Notes: a model not told the origin generated them from the letters alone. Counted from the first letter of the stretch, positions 50,854 to 58,701 are shown. The stretch is DNA of 64,000 bases from an uncultured Eubacteriales bacterium (GCA_900547165.1 URFZ01000010.1:11633-75632), one strand, 5' to 3'. Numbers and translations are program-made.

Positions 50854-52747
50854 ACCCTCCCGCCCGAAAATGCAAAAGGGCGTTTTGAAAAGAATTTTGA
50901 AAATGCTCTTCAAGTTCTATCCCGTTCTTGTTCCCGTAACGATCGTATGCATAATCTTTTCCGCCGTGGCGTCCTCCATTCCCGCAATATTCCTGCAAAA
51001 AGTGCTGGCGGTCATCGGCGAATTTGCGAAGAGCGGCGATTGGGCGGGCGCAAGCGCACAGATAATACCGAAAGTGCTTCTGCTTATCGGCTTCTACGCG
51101 CTTTCGATAGTTACCATAACGCTTTACAGCCAACTTATGGCATATATAACCCAAGGCTTCCTCTACAAAATGAGAGCCAAAATGTTCAACGGAATGCAGG
51201 ATCTTCCGATAAAGTATTTCGACACACACAAGCACGGCGACATCATGAGTTACTATACAAACGATATAGACACTCTCCGTCAACTTGTTTCGCAGTCACT
51301 GCCGACGCTTGTTCAGTGCAGCGTCATCGTTATATCGGTGCTTGCGATAATGCTGTGGTACAGCGTTTGGATGACGCTTATCATTCTTGCGGGCGTTGTG
51401 CTGATGATGCTTATATCCAAAAAGATAGGCGGCGGTTCGGCAAAATATTTCATTGAACTTCAACGCACGATAGGCAAGCAGGAAGGCTTTGTTCAGGAAA
51501 CGATGAACGGTCAGAAAGTGGTCAAAGTTTTCTGCCATGAGTCCGAATGTATCAAAGATTTCGAAAAACTGAACAACGACCTTTACGAAAGCAACAGAAA
51601 AGCGCACGCTTACGCAAATACGCTCGGCCCCATACTGATGAACATAGGCAACGTGCTTTATGTTATCATCGCGCTTGTCGGCGGTATATTTCTTGTATCG
51701 GGAACGCCGAACCTCGCAATTTCGGGGCTTGCTTTCAGCATTGACATCATTGTTCCGTTCCTTAACATGACAAAGCAGTTCACCGGGAACGTCAACCAAC
51801 TTTCACAGCAGATAAACTCCATTGTTATGGCGCTTGCGGGTGCGTCGCGAATATTCGAACTCATAGACGAAAAACCCGAAGCGGACGACGGTTACGTTAC
51901 TCTTGTAAACGCAAAAACGAACGAAAACGGCAACATAACCGAAACGGCGGAGCATACGGGAAAATGGGCTTGGAAACACCCTCACGAAGACGGCACACTG
52001 ACATATACGCCGCTTAAAGGCGATGTGCGCATGGTGGACGTCGATTTCGGATATACGCCAGATAAAACCGTTCTTCACAACGTTTCCGTATATGCGGAAC
52101 CCGGTCAGAAAGTTGCGTTCGTAGGCGCAACGGGTGCGGGCAAAACAACGATAACAAACCTTATCAACCGCTTTTATGACATTGCGGACGGCAAGATACG
52201 TTATGACGGAATAAACATCAACAAGATTAAAAAATCCGACCTGCGCCGAAGCCTCGGCATAGTTTTGCAGGATACCAACCTGTTCTCAGGCACGGTTATG
52301 GACAATATCCGTTACGGCAATCTGGACGCAACGGACGAAGAGTGCATAGCCGCCGCAAAACTTGCGGGCGCGGACGACTTTATAACAAGACTTCCTAACG
52401 GTTACGAAACGGAACTTTCGAATAACGGCGCAAACCTTTCACAGGGACAAAGACAGTTGATAGCGATAGCACGCGCCGCCGTTGCGGACCCGCCTGTTAT
52501 GATACTTGACGAAGCGACGTCCTCGATAGATACGCGAACGGAAGCCATTGTTCAGCGCGGTATGGATAAACTCATGGAGGGCAGAACGGTATTCGTTATA
52601 GCCCACCGCCTTTCAACGGTTATGAACTCCGACGTGATCATGGTTCTTGACCACGGCAGAATAATCGAGCGCGGAAATCACGAGCAACTTATTGCGCAGA
52701 AAGGCACCTACTATCAACTCTATACAGGGGCATTTGAACTCGAATAA
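50840..52747 (+). CDS. Heterodimeric ABC exporter subunit with canonical ATP site
   Basis: A 635-residue half transporter. Six membrane helices (about 25-330) are followed by the ATPase domain with Walker A GATGAGKTT (about 429-437), signature NLSQGQRQLIAIARA, and Walker B VMILDEATSS (about 553) with the catalytic Glu. Between membrane and ATPase parts is an insertion of about 40 residues (AKTNENGNITETAEHTGKWAWKHPHEDG). The start ATG 50840 has GGAGGTG upstream, inside the first subunit gene. Together they should form an exporter with one active and one degenerate site. Confidence 0.92.
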   Translation: MKQNKPSRPKMQKGVLKRILKMLFKFYPVLVPVTIVCIIFSAVASSIPAIFLQKVLAVIGEFAKSGDWAGASAQIIPKVLLLIGFYALSIVTITLYSQLMAYITQGFLYKMRAKMFNGMQDLPIKYFDTHKHGDIMSYYTNDIDTLRQLVSQSLPTLVQCSVIVISVLAIMLWYSVWMTLIILAGVVLMMLISKKIGGGSAKYFIELQRTIGKQEGFVQETMNGQKVVKVFCHESECIKDFEKLNNDLYESNRKAHAYANTLGPILMNIGNVLYVIIALVGGIFLVSGTPNLAISGLAFSIDIIVPFLNMTKQFTGNVNQLSQQINSIVMALAGASRIFELIDEKPEADDGYVTLVNAKTNENGNITETAEHTGKWAWKHPHEDGTLTYTPLKGDVRMVDVDFGYTPDKTVLHNVSVYAEPGQKVAFVGATGAGKTTITNLINRFYDIADGKIRYDGININKIKKSDLRRSLGIVLQDTNLFSGTVMDNIRYGNLDATDEECIAAAKLAGADDFITRLPNGYETELSNNGANLSQGQRQLIAIARAAVADPPVMILDEATSSIDTRTEAIVQRGMDKLMEGRTVFVIAHRLSTVMNSDVIMVLDHGRIIERGNHEQLIAQKGTYYQLYTGAFELE

Positions 52748-52952
52748 AAGTATGGGAATGTTAAAAACGCCCGGAACGCAAAAAGGCAGAAAAAAGTAAA
52801 TTGAGACAGAATAAGACGAGACGACTGTCTGCGCAGAACATTATTCCTTACTCATTTTTCTCTTTTCAAAACCGGAGAACGAACCTTTTTTCCTATTCCC
52901 GAGATAGGGAATGTTAAACCTGTAAAAGTATCGAACAAGCAATAAAAAATAT

Positions 52953-52996
52953 AGAGGGACTGCAAAAACTTAGGTTTTGCAGTTCCTCTGTTTTTA
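52953..52996. terminator. Intrinsic terminator between convergent ABC and hemolysin III genes
   Basis: A 15-bp stem, AGAGGGACTGCAAAA (52953-52967) with TTTTGCAGTTCCTCT (52975-52989), and TTTTT after. Upstream (52748-52952) lie a short palindrome ATTCCC-N6-GGGAAT and otherwise nothing seen. Confidence 0.82.
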
Positions 52997-53006
52997 TTCG
53001 GTTAAG

Positions 53007-53678
53007 TTACAGAACATAGAACAATATGCACACAAAGTGGCACACGCTTGCCAGGTCTATAAAGATATGGAAGACCGAATGTATATATCTTTTCTTGTGT
53101 CCGAACATGTACAGTACAGCGCCTATCGAGTACATAACTCCGCCCGCAAGCAGCCACATAAAGCCCGCAAGCCCTATACCGTTCAGAACCGATTTCGCGG
53201 TAAAAATTATGCACCAGCCTATTGCAAGATAAGAAATTATTGAGAATATCTTATACTTTTTCAGGTCAATGGCGTTGAGCAGCGCCGCGAATGCGGACAT
53301 TCCCCAAACGATGCCGAAGACCGTCCAGCCGAGCGCAGGATTCTGCTGGCGCAGAGTGCAAAGCGTAAGCGGAGTGTAAGTTCCCGCTATCATAAAATAT
53401 ATAACGCAATGGTCAAGCACCTGCATTACCTTTTTGCCTTTTTCGACTCGAAGCCCGTGATATATGGAAGAGACGCTGAAAAGAACAACGACAGAAGCGC
53501 CGTAAATCGAAGCGGAAACAACGGCATAGGGGTCGGAGTGGGTTGCGGCATAAATGACGCAGAGCACAAGATATGCAATGCCGAGAGCACCTCCGACGAT
53601 GTGAGTTACCATGTTGAATATTTCTTCACCCTTTGTATAATCGGGCAGTTGTCTGTCTTTGAGTTTTGTCCGTTTCAT
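53007..53678 (-). CDS. Hemolysin III family (YqfA/TrhA-like) membrane protein
   Basis: A 223-residue protein with seven membrane helices, of the PAQR/HlyIII family. Motifs: EEIFNMVTHIVGGALG (helix 1), SSIYHGLRVEKGKKVMQVLDHCVIYFMIAGTYTP and HSVFHIFIDLASVCHF, which carry the Ser-His-Asp zinc residues of the family. In Bacillus, YqfA/TrhA affects membrane lipid homeostasis; hemolysis by such proteins is mainly by name. Start ATG 53678 follows AAAGGAAG; the frame extends upstream through the promoter. The promoter holds a perfect palindrome at the transcription start. Confidence 0.92.
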   Translation of the reverse strand: MKRTKLKDRQLPDYTKGEEIFNMVTHIVGGALGIAYLVLCVIYAATHSDPYAVVSASIYGASVVVLFSVSSIYHGLRVEKGKKVMQVLDHCVIYFMIAGTYTPLTLCTLRQQNPALGWTVFGIVWGMSAFAALLNAIDLKKYKIFSIISYLAIGWCIIFTAKSVLNGIGLAGFMWLLAGGVMYSIGAVLYMFGHKKRYIHSVFHIFIDLASVCHFVCILFYVL

Positions 53679-53704
53679 ATTTCTTCCTTTCCGAACAGTA
53701 TTTC

Positions 53705-53729
53705 GTATGTAGTTTTGAAAACTACATAC
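53705..53729. promoter_or_regulatory. Perfect 25-bp palindromic operator at the hemolysin III promoter
   Basis: GTATGTAGTTTT (53705-53716), a single centre base, then its exact reverse complement (53718-53729). It touches the -10 box (53730-53735) and covers the predicted +1, a repressor position. The cognate regulator is unknown. Confidence 0.75.
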
Positions 53730-53758
53730 AGTATATACGACAAATGTCTTTTTGTCAA
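53730..53758 (-). promoter_or_regulatory. SigA-type promoter of the hemolysin III gene
   Basis: On the minus strand, TTGACA (53753-53758), a 17-bp spacer and TATACT (53730-53735). Confidence 0.82.
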
Positions 53759-53819
53759 TCGGAAAAGAGCGAAAAAACGGAAAAGTCCGAAAAAATATAA
53801 CGGAGTTCCCGTTTTTATA

Positions 53820-53848
53820 TTGAAAAGACATAAAAAGTATGGTATACT
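53820..53848 (+). promoter_or_regulatory. SigA-type promoter of plsY
   Basis: TTGAAA (53820-53825), a 17-bp spacer and TATACT (53843-53848). Confidence 0.75.
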
Positions 53849-53877
53849 GTATATATTAACTCAAACGGAGAATTATT

Positions 53878-54540
53878 ATGGCTGTAAAAGTTATTATATA
53901 TATTTGTATCGGAATACTCGCTTATCTGCTCGGCTCGGTCAGCAGTTCCATAATTTTCGGAAAACTGCGCTTCAAAAAGGATGTCCGTGCGCAGGGCAGC
54001 GGAAATGCGGGCGCGACAAACGTTGCGCGCGTGTTCGGGTTAAAATTCGGATTTTTGGTGCTTTTTCTCGATGTTGCAAAAGCGGCGATAGCAACTCTCG
54101 GCGGTTATTACATAATTCTTTTGATAAACTCGTTTTACCCGTTCGGAGCGGACATAGAACTTTTTCAACAAATAGGAAAATGCGTTGCGGGCTGCTGCTG
54201 TGTTCTGGGACACTGTTTCCCGCTTTATTACAAATTCAAGGGCGGAAAGGCGATCTCCGTCGGGCTTGCCGCTGCGATAGCGGTTGATTGGCGCGTGGGG
54301 TGTATAGCGCTTGGAACATTTATTCTTGTGTTCCTTATATCAAAAATAGTCTCTCTTTCCTCTGTCTGCGCGGCGGCGGCTCTTGCAATTTCGGGCACAC
54401 TGTTTTCAATATTCGTTGACCCGTGTACACCCGACATCGTGCTCAGCGTATTTGTCGGACTGCTTGCGATATTCATGCACAGAGAAAACATCAAACGTCT
54501 TGTCAACGGCGAAGAAAAACGCTTTATTCCGAAAAAATAG
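53878..54540 (+). CDS. plsY: Acyl-phosphate:glycerol-3-phosphate acyltransferase PlsY
   Basis: A 220-residue membrane enzyme that puts the first acyl chain on glycerol 3-phosphate, using acyl phosphate from PlsX. There are about five membrane helices. The three PlsY motifs are present: GSVSSSIIFGKLRFKKDVRAQGSGNAGATNVARVFG (residues 19-54, motif 1), KFKGGKAISVGLAA (about 120, motif 2) and FMHRENIKRLVNGEEKRF (motif 3). Preceded by GGAG and its own promoter. Confidence 0.95.
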   Translation: MAVKVIIYICIGILAYLLGSVSSSIIFGKLRFKKDVRAQGSGNAGATNVARVFGLKFGFLVLFLDVAKAAIATLGGYYIILLINSFYPFGADIELFQQIGKCVAGCCCVLGHCFPLYYKFKGGKAISVGLAAAIAVDWRVGCIALGTFILVFLISKIVSLSSVCAAAALAISGTLFSIFVDPCTPDIVLSVFVGLLAIFMHRENIKRLVNGEEKRFIPKK

Positions 54541-54562
54541 CACAAACATACACTCTCTTTAT

Positions 54563-54589
54563 GAAGCCCTTTTCAGGGCTTCTTTTTTT
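54563..54589 (+). terminator. Intrinsic terminator of plsY
   Basis: GAAGCCCT-TTTC-AGGGCTTC, then seven T residues (54583-54589). Confidence 0.85.
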
Positions 54590-54661
54590 GCAGAGACTCG
54601 GACTAAAAACTTTTTCAATACTGCGGTATGTTTCCGAAGAACTCAATTCTTCTTATCGTAG

Positions 54662-54691
54662 TTGACAAAACCGAATATTGTCTGCTATAAT
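54662..54691 (+). promoter_or_regulatory. SigA-type promoter of the AraC-like gene, long leader
   Basis: TTGACA (54662-54667), an 18-bp spacer and TATAAT (54686-54691). About 190 bases separate it from the ATG at 54889. The leader has AAAGGAG at 54706 without a start codon after it and an AATTCC-N5-GGAATT hairpin (about 54737-54759). Confidence 0.7.
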
Positions 54692-54888
54692 AGCCTTCGC
54701 AACAAAAGGAGAAGAAAAATCAGACTGTCAAAGCAATTAAATTCCAAACCGGAATTATAGCGAAAGCAAAAAAACACTTATGTTTCCTAATGGTTCACGT
54801 TTGTTTTATAACGGGGCGCGTATGTCAGAAAATATTTACTTTTTGCGTCGAATAATGTATTCTTTATGTAAAAGAAAGGAAAAAGCAA

Positions 54889-55512
54889 ATGCTCGACGTT
54901 ATATCAAAAAAGAACTCCTTTTTCGTTATCGTCAACGACCGTATTTTCAGATACTCTCTTTTCGGGGACAATGAAACACTCAACATAAGGTTTGTGTCAC
55001 AGCAGAAAACGCTCTGTCTTTCAGAGGAATTTAATAATATCCTTTCTTCCGTCTCAAACAATTTAAGCGAAAGAAAAACGTTGAAAACGCTGTGTTCGGA
55101 GTTCTATACAAATAAAAGAACCATCGAAAAACTTTTCCGCGAAAATGTCGGAATGACGTTCCACGAACACATGACGGAACTCCGACTCGGAACAGCCATT
55201 GCATTGCTGTTCTCCCCCAAAAACTCCGTTGCGGATATTGCGCAGGCAACGGGTTTTTCTTCCTCGCAGAATTTCAGTAAGTTTTTTTCTAAAAATCTGA
55301 AATTTTCTCCGACCGAATTTCGCGCATCATTGCAGGAAAAAGTTTTTGAAATGCTGAACGAAAGCCGTTTGGTGATGTCGGACAACGCCGGAATATCGGA
55401 CAGCATATACCTGTGCATACAGTCTTCGGAAGACGAAGAAAAGCCATTAAAATCAAGCTTTTCTGTTACCCCCCCCCCGCAAAATTCACGTTTTAGAAGA
55501 TTAGAAGAATAA
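54889..55512 (+). CDS. AraC-type HTH regulator with a C10 tract near its 3' end
   Basis: A 207-residue protein. Residues 1-60 are an unrecognised beta-rich N-terminus (FFVIVNDRIFRYSLFGDNETLNIRFV). An AraC/XylS double helix-turn-helix follows (about 62-150): KTLCSEFYTNKRTIEKLFRENVGMTFHEHMTELRLGTAIALL and VADIAQATGFSSSQNFSKFFSKNLKFSPTEFRA. The domain is complete. Residues 150-207 look disordered, and the codons for PPP near the end are a run of ten C residues. RBS AAAGGAAAAAG precedes ATG 54889. A 117-residue unknown follows 30 bases later. Confidence 0.85.
   Translation: MLDVISKKNSFFVIVNDRIFRYSLFGDNETLNIRFVSQQKTLCLSEEFNNILSSVSNNLSERKTLKTLCSEFYTNKRTIEKLFRENVGMTFHEHMTELRLGTAIALLFSPKNSVADIAQATGFSSSQNFSKFFSKNLKFSPTEFRASLQEKVFEMLNESRLVMSDNAGISDSIYLCIQSSEDEEKPLKSSFSVTPPPQNSRFRRLEE
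55469..55478 (+). repeat. Homopolymer C10 in the regulator's coding end
   Basis: Ten consecutive C residues. One base less would give a tail RKIHVLED and a stop about 5 codons early; one more would give AKFTF and a stop. So slippage changes only the last dozen residues. Confidence 0.9.
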
Positions 55513-55542
55513 AAAGAATTAAAGAAAAAAGGATCAGAAAAA

Positions 55543-55896
55543 ATGGAATACGGAATAAGCGAAGTTGCCAGAACCATCGCAAGACGGCAAGAGGGCGCAG
55601 GCAAAGTCTCGGGCGCGGATTTCCCACCCGGAACGATTGTTAGGTTTCCGACCTCAAGCGATTGCGATTCGATGATTTTTGCATGCAAAAGTAAAGAGGA
55701 TTACATAATCACAAAGAACACCGTAAAAAATGCGGAGATAATCGCAATGGGCGTTATCGGACAAAAGCCGAAAGGGACGGACACGGTTGCCTGTTACGGA
55801 ATAAAATATAAAATAGAAACGACCGACGGAAAAACGGCAATTATAACGGTTGAAGCGGGAGAGACTCAATACAAAGTGGAACACATCATTTTTTGA
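55543..55896 (+). CDS. Hypothetical protein (117 aa)
   Basis: A small cytoplasmic protein with no signal peptide or membrane helix. N-terminal helix ISEVARTIARRQEGAG, then mainly beta strands: GTIVRFPTSSDCDSMIFACKSKEDYIITKN, YGIKYKIETTDGKTAIITVEAGETQYKVEHIIF. I do not recognise the family. AAGGA lies about 13 bases before the ATG. The short gap to the AraC-like gene suggests one transcript, so it may be a partner or target of that regulator. It is followed by an inverted-repeat element and a terminator. Confidence 0.6.
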   Translation: MEYGISEVARTIARRQEGAGKVSGADFPPGTIVRFPTSSDCDSMIFACKSKEDYIITKNTVKNAEIIAMGVIGQKPKGTDTVACYGIKYKIETTDGKTAIITVEAGETQYKVEHIIF

Positions 55897-55924
55897 CTCA
55901 TGATACTCCTGTAAAACATAAAGT

Positions 55925-56055
55925 TTCCGCGGAATGCGAAGCTCTTACGCATTCAGGTCGATTCGTCTGTATTTATATTCGAGTTCGGAAACAGAATCTA
56001 TCCCACCTTTTTCTGTTCAGACGAATTTTGCGTAGGAGCGCCGCATTCCGCGGAA
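55925..56055. repeat. Inverted-repeat element, possibly MITE-like
   Basis: The outer ends TTCCGCGGAATGCG (55925-55938) and 56042-56055 are perfect 14-bp inverted repeats, and each end is itself near-palindromic. Inside, GCTC/GAGC, TACGC/GCGTA and ATTCGTCTG (55961-55969) with CAGACGAAT (56018-56026) continue the pairing, so the whole 131 bp can fold as one long hairpin. The loop has a further AACAGAA/TTCTGTT pair. No ORF. It is immediately followed by an ordinary terminator. Confidence 0.75.
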
Positions 56056-56100
56056 CGGGGATGTAAAGAACTTATGTTTTTTACATCCCCGTTTTATTTT
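56056..56100 (+). terminator. Intrinsic terminator
   Basis: CGGGGATGTAAA (56056-56067) pairs perfectly with 56080-56091, then TTTTATTTT. Confidence 0.85.
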
Positions 56101-56125
56101 GATATTTTTAACATCTGCTTTTTTA

Positions 56126-56152
56126 GAATAATAAACTCTCTTTTTTCATACT
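56126..56152 (+). promoter_or_regulatory. Putative sigma-E promoter of spoIIID
   Basis: GAATAAT (56126-56132), a 14-bp spacer and CATACTTT (from 56147). The -10 is close to the sigma-E CATACANT consensus and spoIIID is a sigma-E gene in Bacillus. No SigA pair fits this region. Confidence 0.55.
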
Positions 56153-56202
56153 TTGGAATGAACAGTACAACGGCAAACATTGCCTAAACAAGGGAGAGAG
56201 TT

Positions 56203-56463
56203 ATGGATAAAGAGTTGACGCTCCGCGTTCTCAGGCTCGGAAGATACATTGCGGAAAACGGGGCGACCGTCCGAAGTGCAGCAAAAGAGTTCGGAATATC
56301 AAAATCAACCGTTCACAAAGATGTTGCGGAACGGCTCGAATATATCAACGGACCGCTTTTCAGACGTGTCCGAAAAGTTCTTGACAAGAACAAGGAAGAA
56401 CGACACCTGCGCGGCGGACTTGCCACAAAAGAGAAATACGAAAAGTTAAAAGAAGAACCGTAA
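56203..56463 (+). CDS. spoIIID: Sporulation transcription factor SpoIIID
   Basis: An 86-residue mother-cell regulator that switches gene expression after engulfment. The whole length matches: RVLRLGRYIAENGATVRSAAKEFGISKSTVHKDVAERL, the helix-turn-helix, then INGPLFRRVRKVLDKNKEERHLRGGLATKEKY, the basic C-terminal helix that also contacts DNA. RBS GGGAGAG precedes ATG. It stands alone, with a sigma-E-like promoter and a clean terminator. It is the best sign that this organism sporulates. Confidence 0.95.
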   Translation: MDKELTLRVLRLGRYIAENGATVRSAAKEFGISKSTVHKDVAERLEYINGPLFRRVRKVLDKNKEERHLRGGLATKEKYEKLKEEP

Positions 56464-56477
56464 TAAATCACAACAGC

Positions 56478-56505
56478 AAAAGACCCGCCTTTCGGCGGGT
56501 CTTTT
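56478..56505 (+). terminator. Intrinsic terminator of spoIIID
   Basis: AAAAGACCCGCC-TTTC-GGCGGGTCTTTT, a perfect 12-bp stem. It can also end the minus-strand spoVM unit. Confidence 0.88.
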
Positions 56506-56517
56506 ATACAGAGGGAT

Positions 56518-56601
56518 TCATGCTTCCTGTTCATGTATGCCGAACAATGCACGCAGCAATCCGCGCATAAAAGAGGGTGCTTTTACGACAACGATTTTCA
56601 T
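56518..56601 (-). CDS. spoVM: SpoVM-like spore coat anchoring peptide (27 aa)
   Basis: A 27-codon gene: MKIVVVKAPSFMRGLLRALF then GIHEQEA. Aligned to Bacillus SpoVM (26 residues), it keeps MK, Lys7, Pro9, Phe11, Gly14, Arg17-Ala18 and Gly21. SpoVM is an amphipathic helix that sits in the outer forespore membrane, senses positive curvature and anchors SpoIVA. Pro9, needed for this in Bacillus, is kept. The ribosome site GAGGTGAT is six bases upstream and overlaps the stop of the preceding 50-codon gene. Too short for ordinary gene callers. Proximity to spoIIID supports the call. Confidence 0.82.
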   Translation of the reverse strand: MKIVVVKAPSFMRGLLRALFGIHEQEA

Positions 56602-56610
56602 TTTATCACC

Positions 56611-56763
56611 TCACCGACAAAGAGCGACCGCTATTACCGTCAACGCAAGCGCGGAAATAACAAGTATTGACGGAAAACAGAGTCCGACAATTATTCCGAC
56701 GGCTGCGGCGATACATATTTGAGAAAGAATGCAAAGTCCTCTTCTCGGTCTTCTTCTGCGCAT
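56611..56763 (-). CDS. Small two-helix membrane protein upstream of spoVM (50 aa)
   Basis: A 50-codon gene with a strong ribosome site GGAGGTGA before ATG 56763. The product begins with an arginine patch (MRRRRPRRG) and then two hydrophobic helices (about 11-28 and 31-48) separated by FPS. It ends with CR. Its stop codon is part of the spoVM ribosome site, so the two are translationally coupled. I know no named family. A sporulation role is inferred from position: the Arg-rich end would lie in the mother-cell cytoplasm by the positive-inside rule. Confidence 0.68.
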   Translation of the reverse strand: MRRRRPRRGLCILSQICIAAAVGIIVGLCFPSILVISALALTVIAVALCR

Positions 56764-56796
56764 ACCGTTCACCTCCGACGGAAGTTGTTTTATTAC

Positions 56797-56825
56797 AGAA
56801 TATGCGAAACCGCGAAATATTGTGA
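56797..56825 (-). promoter_or_regulatory. Possible sigma-E promoter of the spoVM unit
   Basis: On the minus strand, TCACAAT, 14 bp, CATATTCT. It resembles the sigma-E consensus in both boxes but is weak; spoVM is sigma-E-dependent in Bacillus. Confidence 0.35.
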
Positions 56826-56928
56826 ATTTTTTTTAAACAAGAAACATATCTTGCAGGTTTTTTCGACCGTTGCCGCGTATTAGTATATGGAAGAGGAAAA
56901 AAGAAGAATGAAAGGAGGACGTCGCAAA

Positions 56929-58701
56929 ATGGCGTACACTTTTACGGATGATTTTCTTGCACAACTTCGGAATCGTTGCGACATTGAGGACATTATCGGC
57001 AGATATGTTCAGTTGAAAAAAACTGGCAGTTCGACGGTCGGGCTTTGTCCGTTCCACAGCGAACGAACACCTTCGTTTCATGTCTCGGGCAGAAAGCAGA
57101 TGTTTTATTGTTTCGGCTGTCACAAGGGCGGCGACGTTATCACTTTCATCATGGAAGCGGAGCATTTGCCGTATGTGGATGCCGTGGTATTTCTTGCCAA
57201 TATGGTCGGGCTTCCCGTTCCGCAGAAAAACGTGTTTGACACGGAGATAGCGGAACTGCGCAAGCGCGTGCTTGAAATCAACCGCGCGGCGGCAAGATTC
57301 TATTTTGACACGCTGTTCACCGCAGAAGGAAGCGCGGGGCTTGAATATTTCAAGCGCAGGCAGCTTTCGCAGACAACCATAAGAAGATTCGGGCTCGGCT
57401 ATGCGCCCGACGCATGGGACAGCCTGTTAAAGCACCTGCTTGCAAAAGGCTATGCGTTGGACGATATAAAGGCGGCGGGACTTGCCATACAGTCAAAAAC
57501 GGGCGGCAAGCATTTTGACAGATTCAGAAGTCGCTGTATGTTTCCGATAATCGACCACCGCGGCAACGTTATAGGCTTCGGCGGCAGAACCATGGACGCA
57601 AACAACCCCGCAAAATACCTGAACTCTTCGGAAAACCTTGTTTTCAAAAAGGGACAGAACCTGTTTGCGCTCAATATGGCAAAGAATACAAAAGCGGACT
57701 GCCTGATACTCTGCGAGGGATATATGGACGTCATATCGCTGCATCAGGCGGGATTTGACAACGCGGTGGCTTCTCTCGGCACGGCGCTGACACCCGATCA
57801 GGCGCGGCTGATGCGCCGATACACGGAGAACGTGGTGGTTTGCTACGACAGCGACGCTGCGGGCAAAAAAGCGACGCAGCGCGCGCTTGAAATATTGCCG
57901 ACGGCGGGGCTTAACGTTCGAGTTGTGACCGTTACGGGCGGCAAAGACCCCGACGAGATGATGAAAGAAGAGGGAGGAAAGGAAAAATTCCGAAGGCTGC
58001 TTGACGCAGCGTTCAACTCGGTTGATTACCGTTTTTCCGAAACCCTTGCCAAATATGACATTTCGGTTGATACCGAAAAAATAGAATGTCTGAAAAAAAT
58101 GGCGGAAATAATCGCACCGCTGCCGTCACCTGCGGAAAGAGACGTATATGCGGCAAAAATTGCGGAGATAATGCAAGTGGACAAGCAGGCGGTCGTTGCA
58201 GAAATAAATCAGCGCCGACGCCGAATGCAGCGGTACAAAGAAAAAGAAGAGCAAAAGAAACAGCTTTCGGTTTTGACTGACACGGGAGACAAAATAAACC
58301 CGCAGCGTCCGAAATATCTGAAAGCGGCAAAAGCGGAAGAGGACTTGCTCTCCGTTTTGATAAACCTGCCCGAAAAGGCGGAGAAAATAACATCACGGAT
58401 CACGGAAGAAGATTTTGTGACGGACTTTAACCGACGGGTCTTTATCGCGCTCAAAGAAAAAATAGCGCAGGATCCTACGGCGGAACATCTTTTGAACATA
58501 GCGCAGTATTTCAATCCGGACGAGATGTCCCACATCAATATGTTCATGGCGGGCATTGAGACCATAAGCGTCACGGACGCGGCGATAGACAGCGCGATAA
58601 ACATACTTAAAACGGAAAAGAAAAAAATACTTCAAAGGTCTTTCGACTCCGACGAAACGTTTGCGATGAGGTTGAAAGAATTGCAGGGAGGAAAAGAATA
58701 A
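56929..58701 (+). CDS. dnaG: DNA primase
   Basis: A 590-residue replication primase. The N-terminal CHC2 zinc ribbon (LCPFHSERTPSFHV, FYCFGCHKGGD; residues about 38-66) binds template. The RNA polymerase core holds FGLGYAPDAWDSL and FRSRCMFPIIDHRGNVIGFGGR, and the TOPRIM part has CEGYMDVISLHQAGFDNAVASLGTALT (about 264) and YDSDAAGKKAT (metal ligands). The C-terminal helicase-binding region (about 430-590) is present. The chosen start MAYTF (ATG 56929) has AAAGGAGG 10 bases upstream; an ATG 14 codons earlier is in a purine-rich tract. It overlaps rpoD by one base. Confidence 0.96.
   Translation: MAYTFTDDFLAQLRNRCDIEDIIGRYVQLKKTGSSTVGLCPFHSERTPSFHVSGRKQMFYCFGCHKGGDVITFIMEAEHLPYVDAVVFLANMVGLPVPQKNVFDTEIAELRKRVLEINRAAARFYFDTLFTAEGSAGLEYFKRRQLSQTTIRRFGLGYAPDAWDSLLKHLLAKGYALDDIKAAGLAIQSKTGGKHFDRFRSRCMFPIIDHRGNVIGFGGRTMDANNPAKYLNSSENLVFKKGQNLFALNMAKNTKADCLILCEGYMDVISLHQAGFDNAVASLGTALTPDQARLMRRYTENVVVCYDSDAAGKKATQRALEILPTAGLNVRVVTVTGGKDPDEMMKEEGGKEKFRRLLDAAFNSVDYRFSETLAKYDISVDTEKIECLKKMAEIIAPLPSPAERDVYAAKIAEIMQVDKQAVVAEINQRRRRMQRYKEKEEQKKQLSVLTDTGDKINPQRPKYLKAAKAEEDLLSVLINLPEKAEKITSRITEEDFVTDFNRRVFIALKEKIAQDPTAEHLLNIAQYFNPDEMSHINMFMAGIETISVTDAAIDSAINILKTEKKKILQRSFDSDETFAMRLKELQGGKE

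Noticed and set aside
54780..54974. 64-codon frame overlapping the start of the AraC-like gene
   Set aside because: No ribosome site and it overlaps the real gene in another frame.
55469..55478. Classical phase-variable on/off switch at the C10 tract
   Set aside because: All three frames stop within about a dozen codons and after the HTH domain, so slippage would not switch the gene off.
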